Shown: positions 1 to 6,115 of the stretch, in pieces
Position numbering within the stretch: the stretch's first letter is position 1
Layout: each line of letters begins with the position of its first letter
Assembly: GCA_002439095.1 (NCBI GenBank)
Contig: DJOT01000050.1
Coordinates: 1-26,728 of the forward strand
Source of the DNA: Bacteroidales bacterium UBA6431
GTDB lineage: Bacteria > Bacteroidota > Bacteroidia > Bacteroidales > UBA932
Reading direction: 5' to 3'
DNA: 26,728 nucleotides
Notes under the pieces: generated by a model
What the model saw: the letters and a program-made list of their open reading frames with translations, nothing else
Databases searched by the model: none
Told to the model about the DNA's origin: nothing
Program-made: the position numbers and the translations under genes

Positions 1-638
1 AAGTGTCAAAGATGGAAAGATACAAAAAGAAAGCAATTCACAACCTCCCCAATCACCAGGAGTCCGGTTGAGAACTGTTGTGACCTATGACAAAGATACA
101 AAAAGAAAGCAATTCACAACGTAGCAGGAGCTTGCCAGCGTGGTGGCAGGACTGTTGTGACCTATGACAAAGATACAAAAAGAAAGCAATTCACAACTCT
201 GACGCTTTCTTCGTTGTTTGGTAATTCACTGTTGTGACCTATGACAAAGATACAAAAAGAAAGCAATTCACAACGGCTTGCGATGATGGACATGGATGCG
301 TGCTACTGTTGTGACCTATGACAAAGATACAAAAAGAAAGCAATTCACAACATCCTGCCACTCGTTTCCATTTTGTTATTGACTGTTGTGACCTATGACA
401 AAGATACAAAAAGAAAGCAATTCACAACCGAAATGCCAGTGGAAAGTCACTCTGACGCACTGTTGTGACCTATGACAAAGATACAAAAAGAAAGCAATTC
501 ACAACATCCTGCCACTCGTTTCCATTTTGTTATTGACTGTTGTGACCTATGACAAAGATACAAAAAGAAAGCAATTCACAACCTGCGGAGGTCATCAAGG
601 CGTTACAGGACGACTGTTGTGACCTATGACAAAGATAC
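1..638 (-). CRISPR. CRISPR array, type II-C-like, 47-nt repeat, 8 spacers
   Basis: Seven identical 47-nt repeats start at 74, 151, 228, 305, 382, 459 and 536. A degenerate copy is at 1-44 (only 16-44 conserved) and a truncated one at 613-638 (26 nt). The eight spacers are 30 nt except the first (45-73, 29 nt). Read on the minus strand the repeat starts GTTGTGAATTGC and ends GGTCACAACAGT, a length and form typical of Bacteroidota type II-C (Cas9) systems. Spacers 5 (352-381) and 7 (506-535) are identical. Crispr RNA would be made from the minus strand, since each repeat and the right flank carry a TATCTTTG element reading leftward. No cas gene or tracrRNA is visible, and they probably lie left of the window. 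The array could continue to the left, but the degenerate repeat at 1-44 suggests its end. Confidence 0.97.
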
Positions 639-660
639 TCTTTCCCGGGTGGATTGCAAT
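630..660 (-). promoter_or_regulatory. Putative leader promoter of the CRISPR array
   Basis: On the minus strand ATTG (660-657) is followed by 19 nt and then TATCTTTG (637-630), close to the Bacteroidota consensus TTTG-N19-21-TAnnTTTG. The -7 element lies in the truncated last repeat, and the -33 element lies in unique flanking DNA. This would start transcription just inside the array and run left through all spacers. Promoter function is inferred. Confidence 0.5.
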
Positions 661-711
661 ACGGCTTATCCTCTGGTTCTCCCCAAAGTGGTCTTGGGCC
701 ATGCCTTCAAA

Positions 712-747
712 AGGTAGGGGAGAAAAGTACAAAAAATACCCCAACCT
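712..747. repeat. Inverted repeat with A-rich loop
   Basis: AGGTAGGGG (712-720) pairs with CCCCAACCT (739-747) at 8 of 9 positions around an 18-nt A-rich loop. No T-tract follows, so it is not a typical terminator. Function unknown. Confidence 0.45.
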
Positions 748-777
748 TCTGCGAATTGTATGGAGATGACTCGCCTC

Positions 778-867
778 CCGTACAGCAGAAGGCCGTTTTC
801 TGTACGGCGCGGGCCTTTGGTATGGGGAAAGGCTTGCCGGGGCGCGCATATCCGCGAACTGTGCGGC
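778..867 (+). repeat. Palindromic intergenic element, family 2, copy A
   Basis: CCGTACAG (778-785) and CTGTACGG (800-807) form a perfect 8-bp inverted repeat around 14 nt. About 30 nt later comes a GC-rich block at 839-867 containing GGGGCGCGCATATCC. The same two modules recur at 2168-2224, where the intervening 30 nt are missing. No transposase is nearby. Confidence 0.6.
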
Positions 868-923
868 CATACAGTGGAGGTATTGGCGAGGCATGTATAG
901 GGCACTGACGGAGCATGCCGCAA

Positions 924-1029
924 GGTTATAGCAAAAATACCGCAGAATACTATAACCCGATCCATGAATCGCCGTCCAGTGGCGCTTTCGGCTCTGGGTT
1001 ATAGCAGGATCAACGCAAAACGCTATAAC
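924..1029. repeat. Four GTTATAG motifs in alternating orientation
   Basis: GGTTATAGC (924-932), CTATAACCC (950-958), GGGTTATAGC (996-1005) and GCTATAAC (1022-1029) alternate in strand. They lie just before a hypothetical gene, so regulator binding or a nested palindrome are both possible. Function unknown. Confidence 0.4.
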
Positions 1030-1122
1030 GTGGACGCGGGATACATAGAGACTCGTGGGCACCTGTACGTTTGGATGCCATGACGTAGATGCGGGCCACA
1101 AAAATCAAGCAATTGTCAAAAC

Positions 1123-1854
1123 TTGTCAATATCAAAGCATGACTTTGCGAAACTTTATGTGTCAGCATCGAACCTGGTGATATCTGAGCGCGCGTTTAGT
1201 GAAATTTTTCTTCATGAAGAAAGAGTGTTCAAGATGTACGTGTGGCTGATGGGTAAAGGTGAAAGCGCAGAATGTAAAATAAAATATATCAACATGTTCA
1301 AGAGAACTTTCTACAATTTGGAGAAGAATGAGCACGGTGAGTGGATTGACCTTCTTGGAAGTTATGACAGAGTGGATACAGAAGCATGGATGGAAAAATG
1401 CAGGGTCGAGGAGCCGGGCATTTACCGCATCAGGGAGGTCAAAGAGGAATATGCCATGCTGCTGACAGAGATCAGTGAAATCAGGATGTCAGACTTGCCT
1501 CAAGATAAGGAGGTTGTCATTCTCAACCCGGAGACATTCTTGGACTACACTTCCCGATTGGAATCGTTTCGTGTCCAGTATGCCACTGTCGGAGAAAACG
1601 GAGAGGTCGGTGGGCGAGAGTGTGCCTACATCTTGACCCTTGAAGAAGATCCGATGGAGGATGGTGTGGAACGCCGATGGGACTATCTTGATATTTGTGC
1701 CACCGAAGATGATGCCGAGGCTCTTATTGCTGAACTCAAAAGAGAGGAAGAAGAGTGCTGGGCGGATAAAGGGGGCAGATATTACGATGAGAAGACGGCA
1801 GAGCGCTGTCTGAACAGGCGTTACTATAAACGAGAAATCAAGATATTGCACTGA
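1123..1854 (+). CDS. Hypothetical protein, acidic, unknown family
   Basis: This open frame of 243 codons has ordinary coding character, but I do not recognise the protein. It is rich in Glu and Asp, especially in the C-terminal half, where an acidic helical stretch is followed by a basic tail ending in KREIKILH. It shows no signal peptide, membrane segment or familiar motif. The start is uncertain: TTG at 1123 is the first possible start after an in-frame stop at 1081, GTG at 1159 is possible, and the first in-frame ATG is near 1234. No good ribosome-binding site precedes any of them. The gene stands alone between the CRISPR side and an ATPase, is less GC-rich than genes further right, and is bracketed by two copies of one palindromic element (778-867 and 2168-2224). 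This suggests acquired accessory DNA. Confidence 0.65.
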   Translation: MSISKHDFAKLYVSASNLVISERAFSEIFLHEERVFKMYVWLMGKGESAECKIKYINMFKRTFYNLEKNEHGEWIDLLGSYDRVDTEAWMEKCRVEEPGIYRIREVKEEYAMLLTEISEIRMSDLPQDKEVVILNPETFLDYTSRLESFRVQYATVGENGEVGGRECAYILTLEEDPMEDGVERRWDYLDICATEDDAEALIAELKREEEECWADKGGRYYDEKTAERCLNRRYYKREIKILH

Positions 1855-1905
1855 TGTATATTGACAGCAGATGCATTGATTGGGACAAGGTCCATGTCGT
1901 TTTAT

Positions 1906-1945
1906 GCAGGTAGGAGCATGTTTTGCCAAACAGGCTCACACCTGG
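1906..1945 (+). repeat. 40-bp REP-like palindrome, family 1, copy 1
   Basis: A 12-nt left arm GCAGGTAGGAGC (1906-1917), a 16-nt loop and a 12-nt right arm GCTCACACCTGG (1934-1945). The 12-16-12 layout is shared with four other copies. The next copy starts exactly 84 bp downstream. Confidence 0.65.
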
Positions 1946-1989
1946 AAGGGGAGGGTGCCTCAGAATGTCGTGTGGGGCAGGTGGGGCGT

Positions 1990-2029
1990 CCAGGTGGGAG
2001 CGGAACGCCCGGAATCGGCTCCTACCTGG
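1990..2029 (+). repeat. 40-bp REP-like palindrome, family 1, copy 2
   Basis: CCAGGTGGGAGC (1990-2001) and GCTCCTACCTGG (2018-2029) are reverse complements with one mismatch around a 16-nt loop. It starts 84 bp after copy 1. The 44-nt spacer between them ends in a G-rich GGGCAGGTGGGG-type sequence that resembles the spacer of the pair at the right end of the window. Confidence 0.7.
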
Positions 2030-2167
2030 CGGAGACTGTGATGGCGGCCGGCCAGTCGTCCGCTCTTTTGTAGTTCGCGGAACTCCGTATAAGCAAAGGA
2101 ACAAGTGTGAGACTGGCCGGAGGGGACCTTCGTCAGAGACTGCGAGGATGCGTCTGTCTCGGTTCGA

Positions 2168-2224
2168 GTACAGATAGACCACGTTTTCTGTACGGCGGGG
2201 CGCACATATCCAGAGCTGCGCGGC
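2168..2224 (+). repeat. Palindromic intergenic element, family 2, copy B
   Basis: GTACAG (2168-2173) and CTGTAC (2188-2193) flank a 14-nt loop. A block at 2197-2224 starting GGGGCGCACATATCC matches 839-867. Compared with copy A, about 30 nt between the two modules are absent. Both copies face the same way and bracket the hypothetical gene at 1123-1854. Confidence 0.6.
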
Positions 2225-2272
2225 AGTTTTTCACAGCACAATACTCGGGCCTGTGCAACTGCCGGTCAAGTC

Positions 2273-3457
2273 TCAAAACAGTTTCATCAAGTCCATGGTC
2301 ATGAATTCTTCGGCATTGATGCCGCCGTCGCCGACAATGAATGACGATGTGGGTTTGAAAAGATCGCGGAACTTATCCAGACCTTCAGTACGTTTCTCCG
2401 CATTGCTCTTGACCTCAATCGCCACCAATGAATTCTTCTTGCGAAGTACGAAATCCACCTCGTCATTGCGCTCGCGCCAATAGAACACGTCGAAGCGGTG
2501 GACAAATGCCTGACTGACGAGATGCGCGCCGATTCCGGACTCTAATGTGCGTCCCCACGACTTGCGGTCAATGATGGCCTGATTAAATGTCATTGGACTG
2601 TAAACCATCTTCAATGCATTGTTGTAGACCTGTAGTTTCGGGATGCTGGCTCTCCGTCTGGCCATATCAACGCTGTATTTATGAAGCCCGCACAGCAGAC
2701 CGCTTTCAGCCAGAAGATTCAGGTAGCCGGAAAGTGTCGATGTGTTTCCGGCATCCTGCAATGATCCGAGCATCTTGTTCAATGACAGAAGTTCTCCGGA
2801 ATAGGCAGCTCCAAGTTCAAACGTCTGACGCAGAAGAGCCGGTTTCCCGATAGGCGTGTCCATAAGGATGTCCTTGTTTATCGTTGCGTCTATGATGGCC
2901 GATTGAATATACTGCTGGAAACGGTCCTCGTCATCTATAAGAGACGCAGCACCCGGGTATCCTCCATAAAATATGTACTGGTCAAGCGACCATCCGAAGC
3001 AGTCCCGCATTTCGGCATAGCTCCAATGGCTCATCCTTATCTCCTCAAAGCGTCCTGCCAATGATTCGGAAAGCCCTTTCTCCAGCATGACACGGCTGCT
3101 TCCAAGAAGCAAAACCTTTATGTCCCTGTCATTGAAGGAGTCATCGTCCCATTCCTTTTTTACGGCCTCGCTCCAATTTGCGATCTTCTGTATCTCATCT
3201 ATTACAAGGATGGCGCTTTCCCAGTTGTTGTTCCTTTTTAGGCTGCGGACAGCTTCCCAGCAATCTGAAATCCAAGCTGTGTTTGAAGCCGGAACATTGT
3301 CGGCAGAATAAAACTGATATGGAAGGTCAATGTCTTTCAAGACCTGCTTCACAACGGTGGATTTTCCTATCTGACGGGCACCCATCACGGCTTGAATGAA
3401 CTTTCGCGGCTCTTCAAGGCGGCTCTTAATTGTCTGGTATTCAGCTCTTTTGTACAT
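2273..3457 (-). CDS. AAA_14 / DUF4143 family ATPase
   Basis: This 394-residue protein has the layout of the common AAA_14-DUF4143 ATPases of unknown cellular role. Near the N-terminus is a Walker A loop GARQIGKST (residues 26-34), followed by Walker B ILVIDEIQ around residues 84-91 and an arginine-bearing segment with LAGRFEEIRM. The C-terminal half carries a DUF4143 region with a PD-(D/E)xK-like signature: EVD ending at Asp335, then AIEVK with Glu348 and Lys350. A nuclease-like fold is plausible, but activity is unproven. No signal peptide or membrane segment is seen. The ATG at 3457 fits family N-termini, and a good promoter lies upstream. The family is often found in accessory regions, and the gene stands alone here between repeat-rich gaps. 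Confidence 0.93.
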   Translation of the reverse strand: MYKRAEYQTIKSRLEEPRKFIQAVMGARQIGKSTVVKQVLKDIDLPYQFYSADNVPASNTAWISDCWEAVRSLKRNNNWESAILVIDEIQKIANWSEAVKKEWDDDSFNDRDIKVLLLGSSRVMLEKGLSESLAGRFEEIRMSHWSYAEMRDCFGWSLDQYIFYGGYPGAASLIDDEDRFQQYIQSAIIDATINKDILMDTPIGKPALLRQTFELGAAYSGELLSLNKMLGSLQDAGNTSTLSGYLNLLAESGLLCGLHKYSVDMARRRASIPKLQVYNNALKMVYSPMTFNQAIIDRKSWGRTLESGIGAHLVSQAFVHRFDVFYWRERNDEVDFVLRKKNSLVAIEVKSNAEKRTEGLDKFRDLFKPTSSFIVGDGGINAEEFMTMDLMKLF

Positions 3458-3500
3458 CTCTTTGCATTTTACGCAGTGGATTGCGAATATTTACGCAATG

Positions 3501-3532
3501 CAAATATAAGTAATTTTCCGGTTCATGGCAAA
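3501..3532 (-). promoter_or_regulatory. Promoter of the DUF4143 ATPase gene
   Basis: On the minus strand TTTG (3532-3529) is followed by 20 nt and TATATTTG (3508-3501), an exact match to the Bacteroidota promoter consensus. The leader of about 40 nt contains TTTACGCA twice on the plus strand (3468-3475 and 3490-3497, 22 bp apart), a possible operator. Confidence 0.7.
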
Positions 3533-3556
3533 TGACGGCAATTGCGGAGTGTGCAT

Positions 3557-3596
3557 CCAGGTAGGAGCGGAAATCCACTTCCTTGTGTGACCTGCC
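3557..3596 (+). repeat. 40-bp REP-like palindrome, family 1, degenerate copy 3
   Basis: The left arm CCAGGTAGGAGC (3557-3568) is perfect and the loop begins GGAAAT as in other copies. The right arm is eroded: only ACCTG (3590-3594) remains, shifted by one base. It lies in the roughly 300-bp gap between the ATPase and the CPBP protease, where I see no gene. Confidence 0.5.
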
Positions 3597-3756
3597 CGGC
3601 ACAAATTCATCCCTCCTCTCCATTATTTGAAGAAAAGTTGTTAGTTTTGTGCAAAACACGAAGGTTCGCCGGGAATCCTGTTGGCGGTCATGGTGCTGAC
3701 GGGGAAAAGGTGGACATACAGGAAAATCCAGAAAGGACTCCGGAAAAGAACTTCAT

Positions 3757-4605
3757 ATGACAGATAAATTCAAAACAACATCTGAATATTTCAAAATGCC
3801 GCTGTGGAAGTGGTCTCTGCTTCTTGTAGCCGGCTTGTTGTTGACTTTTGTGGCTTATGGGCTGGTTGGCGGGATGGGAAGTTTTGGGGGTGGTGTGACT
3901 GTCAATATCTGCTTTTCGCTTGTGGAGGGCGCTGGAATGCTTGGGTTTTATGCCTGTTGGAGCAGGTTGACTGAAAAGCAATGGCCATCAGACCTGTCAC
4001 TGGCCAAGGCTTCCAAAAACATCGTGACAGGCATTGGAATCGGGGTCGCATATTTCTGTGTGGTCACCGGCATACTTGCCGCCTTGGGACATTACAAGGT
4101 GATGAGCGTGAATCATTGCTGTATGGATTTGCTGGTGAGTTTCTTCTCCTGCCTCGTGGTGGCTTGTGGCGAGGAGGTGATATTCAGAGGTGTCCTTTTC
4201 CACATGATAGATAAGAGATTCAACACATGGGCGGCGCTGTCGGTGTCCGGGCTTTTGTTCGGATTGGTACATCTCTTGAATCCCGGGGCCACGCTTTGGA
4301 GTGCTGTCGCGATAGCCGTTGAGGCTGGATTTCTCCTTGGCGCTGCCTACAAGTGCTCCGGAGCCCTCTGGCTTCCGATCGGCATTCATTGGGCCTGGAA
4401 TTTTACGGAGGGTAACATCTTTGGCTTCAATGTCTCAGGTGGATCTGATGGTATAAGGCTCTTTGTACCTGAGATCAGCGGACCGGACTTGCTGACTGGG
4501 GGAAATTTCGGCCCTGAGGCCTCGATTGTGGCCGTTCTCCTTGGCCTTGTCCTTACAGTTGCGTTCCTTCGCCACTTTCGCTTTCATTCCGTAAGGGCTA
4601 TTTGA
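3757..4605 (+). CDS. CPBP family intramembrane glutamic protease
   Basis: A 282-residue polytopic membrane protein with about eight hydrophobic segments. The three conserved CPBP (CAAX protease and bacteriocin-processing) motifs are present: EEVIFRG with Glu139, Glu140 and Arg144; FGLVH with Phe168 and His172; and HWAWN with His211 and Asn215. The catalytic residues of the Rce1/Abi-type intramembrane glutamic endopeptidase therefore look intact. The substrate is unknown; bacterial members act in bacteriocin self-immunity, peptide maturation or stress. The gene is a single unit on the plus strand, convergent with the glycosylase at 4623, with only 17 bp between. The ATG at 3757 is the only good start. 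A TAGTTTTG element at 3642-3649 could be its -7 box, but no clear -33 element is seen. Confidence 0.93.
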   Translation: MTDKFKTTSEYFKMPLWKWSLLLVAGLLLTFVAYGLVGGMGSFGGGVTVNICFSLVEGAGMLGFYACWSRLTEKQWPSDLSLAKASKNIVTGIGIGVAYFCVVTGILAALGHYKVMSVNHCCMDLLVSFFSCLVVACGEEVIFRGVLFHMIDKRFNTWAALSVSGLLFGLVHLLNPGATLWSAVAIAVEAGFLLGAAYKCSGALWLPIGIHWAWNFTEGNIFGFNVSGGSDGIRLFVPEISGPDLLTGGNFGPEASIVAVLLGLVLTVAFLRHFRFHSVRAI

Positions 4606-4622
4606 TTTTGACAAAGTGAAGA

Positions 4623-5222
4623 TTAAAGTGGGCAGCACCCTCCCGCCTGCAAGATGTGCTCTGCGGAGAACAGTTGTCTGTAGGCTTTGGCTTTAAGGCC
4701 TATGGCAAGCGGGTAGGCGCGGGACGTGGAGGGCATGCGGTAGAGTCTGAGGCTGCGCTGTCCTGACTGCACCGGGACGCAGCTCCCCACCAGCGGCTGC
4801 TGGCAATTGAAGTGGGCGGAGAGAAGTTCGGCGGCTTTCTGGCCCGTCGCGACTATTGCCCCGCACTGCGGCAGACGTTTCAGGAGGGCATCGATGTCTG
4901 TCGCTTCTTCGATCTGGAGGAATTTGTCTGAGGCGTTGTCCTTGAGCCTCACGACTTTGCAGGCTGTGTCGTATAGTGCGATCCCTTTCTCGGAACAGAA
5001 TGCCTCGATTTTCCCCAGATCGAATTTCTTCTCTCCGGGTAGGATGAAATGTGCTTTGTCACCGAAAAAGATGAGGCCGAGGATTCTCCAGAAGTCGTTG
5101 TTGAAATTGGGATAGTAAAACTCCATGCTCCAGCGGCGTGGCTGTGGCGGGAAACTGCCTAGCAGCAAGACCTTGGCCCCCTCAGGGAGAAAAGGCTGGA
5201 ACGGATGTGATTCTATTCTCAT
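4623..5222 (-). CDS. Uracil-DNA glycosylase superfamily protein, hypoxanthine-DNA glycosylase-like
   Basis: This 199-residue protein has the features of family-6-like DNA glycosylases (HDG, deoxyinosine repair). LLLGSFPP at residues 19-26 is the first active-site loop. YYPNFNNDFW at about 36-44 matches the family motif Y-Y-x-x-x-x-N-x-F-W. Near the C-terminus MPSTSRA resembles the PSTSPA DNA-intercalation loop. It would remove deaminated bases from DNA in the cytoplasm. The protein is slightly longer than the usual 160-170 residues because of a C-terminal extension with a CC pair. It is the last gene of a leftward run, 9 bp after the flavin reductase-like gene. Substrate choice cannot be read from sequence alone. 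Confidence 0.82.
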   Translation of the reverse strand: MRIESHPFQPFLPEGAKVLLLGSFPPQPRRWSMEFYYPNFNNDFWRILGLIFFGDKAHFILPGEKKFDLGKIEAFCSEKGIALYDTACKVVRLKDNASDKFLQIEEATDIDALLKRLPQCGAIVATGQKAAELLSAHFNCQQPLVGSCVPVQSGQRSLRLYRMPSTSRAYPLAIGLKAKAYRQLFSAEHILQAGGCCPL

Positions 5223-5231
5223 CTCCTGGAC

Positions 5232-5795
5232 TTAGCCGAGCTTCTTGTACTCCGAGAACGCCTGCCCGACCTTGTCGCCGAGCTGCACGTAACCGTGGTG
5301 AACCGGGTCGAAGACTATGAGCTGCATCTTCTCCACATCCGGCAGCCCGTCCTCCGAGAGGAACTTCTCGTCCACGCGGACTGCGAGGATGTCCCCCACG
5401 AGAAAGAACCCCGTGCTGCTCGGGTCGATCTTCCTTGCCACCCGGCATTCGAGGGTCATCGGGAAATCGGTGAACACCGGCGCGTTCACTTTCTCTCCCT
5501 TGACGGCTGTCCATCCGGTCCGGCTGACCTTGTCGGCCACCTTCCGGCCGCTGACGTTGCCCACATAGTCGGCCGCCGTCATGGTCTGGGCGGTCGCGAA
5601 AGCCACCGTGAACTCATCGTCCCTCTCAAGATTGTCCGTCGTGGCATGCACGCCCATCGATATGAATATCTGCCCCGTGTCCCACTGGCCGCCCCAGGCT
5701 GCGTTCATCGCATTCGGTGTCCCGTCTTTGTCGTAGGTGCCGATGATGAGCACCGGCTGCGGGAGCACCCAAGGTTTTGAGTCAAATGTCTTCAT
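5232..5795 (-). CDS. Flavin reductase-like FMN-binding split-barrel protein
   Basis: A 187-residue cytoplasmic protein of the flavin reductase-like (split-barrel FMN-binding) family. The N-terminal strand PQPVLIIGTYDKDGTPNAMN and the following AAWGG match the start of these domains. The conserved FAT and DY segments around residues 66-77 and the C-terminal GYVQLGDKVGQAF complete the usual length. Members bind FMN and reduce flavins or quinones with NAD(P)H; the real substrate here is unknown. The gene begins 6 bp after the stop of the heavy-metal-associated protein and ends 9 bp before the glycosylase, so co-transcription is very likely. A redox role linked to metal uptake is possible but only inferred from position. 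Confidence 0.87.
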   Translation of the reverse strand: MKTFDSKPWVLPQPVLIIGTYDKDGTPNAMNAAWGGQWDTGQIFISMGVHATTDNLERDDEFTVAFATAQTMTAADYVGNVSGRKVADKVSRTGWTAVKGEKVNAPVFTDFPMTLECRVARKIDPSSTGFFLVGDILAVRVDEKFLSEDGLPDVEKMQLIVFDPVHHGYVQLGDKVGQAFSEYKKLG

Positions 5796-5801
5796 TGCCC
5801 G

Positions 5802-6107
5802 CTACTTAACATTTTTCGCTGTATTTACAGTGTCTTTCTGGGCCTTGTAGCCCAGTTTCTCGATGGCCTTGGCGAGGGTCTCAGGGCTGGTCTTGGCAGG
5901 GTCGTAGGTCACCGTGATGGTCTGCTTGTCCAGAGAGACCGTCAGGTCCTTGACGCCTTTCTCGAAAGCGATGTTCTCGTTGACTTTCCTGACGCAGTTG
6001 TTGCACCTGAGGTTGGTCAGGAAAGTGACCTTCTCCGGCTTCGCCGTTGCGGCGATAGCTGAGACCGCCATGAGGGCGGCGAGCATGATTGTGATAATCC
6101 TTTTCAT
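5802..6107 (-). CDS. Secreted heavy-metal-associated (HMA) domain protein
   Basis: A small protein of 101 residues with an N-terminal signal peptide (about residues 1-22, MKRIITIMLAALMAVSAIAA then TAKP) and one HMA domain. The metal-binding loop is LRCNNCVRKV with Cys35 and Cys38, followed by the usual beta-alpha-beta pattern ending in AIEKLGYKA. It would sit in the periplasm and bind a soft metal such as Cu(I). The start at 6107 is chosen because it opens the signal peptide; an in-frame start at 6182 would overlap the receptor gene. It is 8 bp downstream of a TonB-dependent receptor, a pairing that supports metal transport. The bound metal is not known. Confidence 0.9.
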   Translation of the reverse strand: MKRIITIMLAALMAVSAIAATAKPEKVTFLTNLRCNNCVRKVNENIAFEKGVKDLTVSLDKQTITVTYDPAKTSPETLAKAIEKLGYKAQKDTVNTAKNVK

Positions 6108-6115
6108 ATTCAAAA

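Larger units (their letters stand above)
639..1122. other. Non-coding stretch beside the CRISPR array, rich in palindromes
   Basis: I see no convincing gene in these 484 bases. Open frames on both strands are short, resemble no known protein, and the longest runs into the CRISPR array. The stretch holds the array leader side, a hairpin at 712-747, a palindromic repeat at 778-867 and four GTTATAG motifs in alternating orientation (924-1029). Confidence 0.6.
1855..2272. other. Intergenic stretch made largely of dispersed repeats
   Basis: No credible gene is seen in these 418 bases. The content is two 40-bp palindromic elements (1906-1945 and 1990-2029) and a copy of the second repeat family (2168-2224). 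Short overlapping open frames on both strands are low-complexity by-products of the repeats. Confidence 0.6.

Noticed and set aside
1..44. Possible tracrRNA anti-repeat at the left edge
   Set aside because: 29 of its bases are identical to the array repeat and it is directly followed by a spacer, so it is a degenerate terminal repeat. No tracrRNA could be identified in the window.
595..1101. Open frame of 168 codons on the minus strand next to the CRISPR array
   Set aside because: It runs into the last spacer and truncated repeat, has no family resemblance and overlaps palindromic repeats. It is most likely a chance frame.
5295..5780. Plus-strand 161-codon frame opposite the flavin reductase-like gene
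   Set aside because: It is a shadow of the real minus-strand gene: skewed composition, no homology by eye, and it lies inside a consistent leftward operon.
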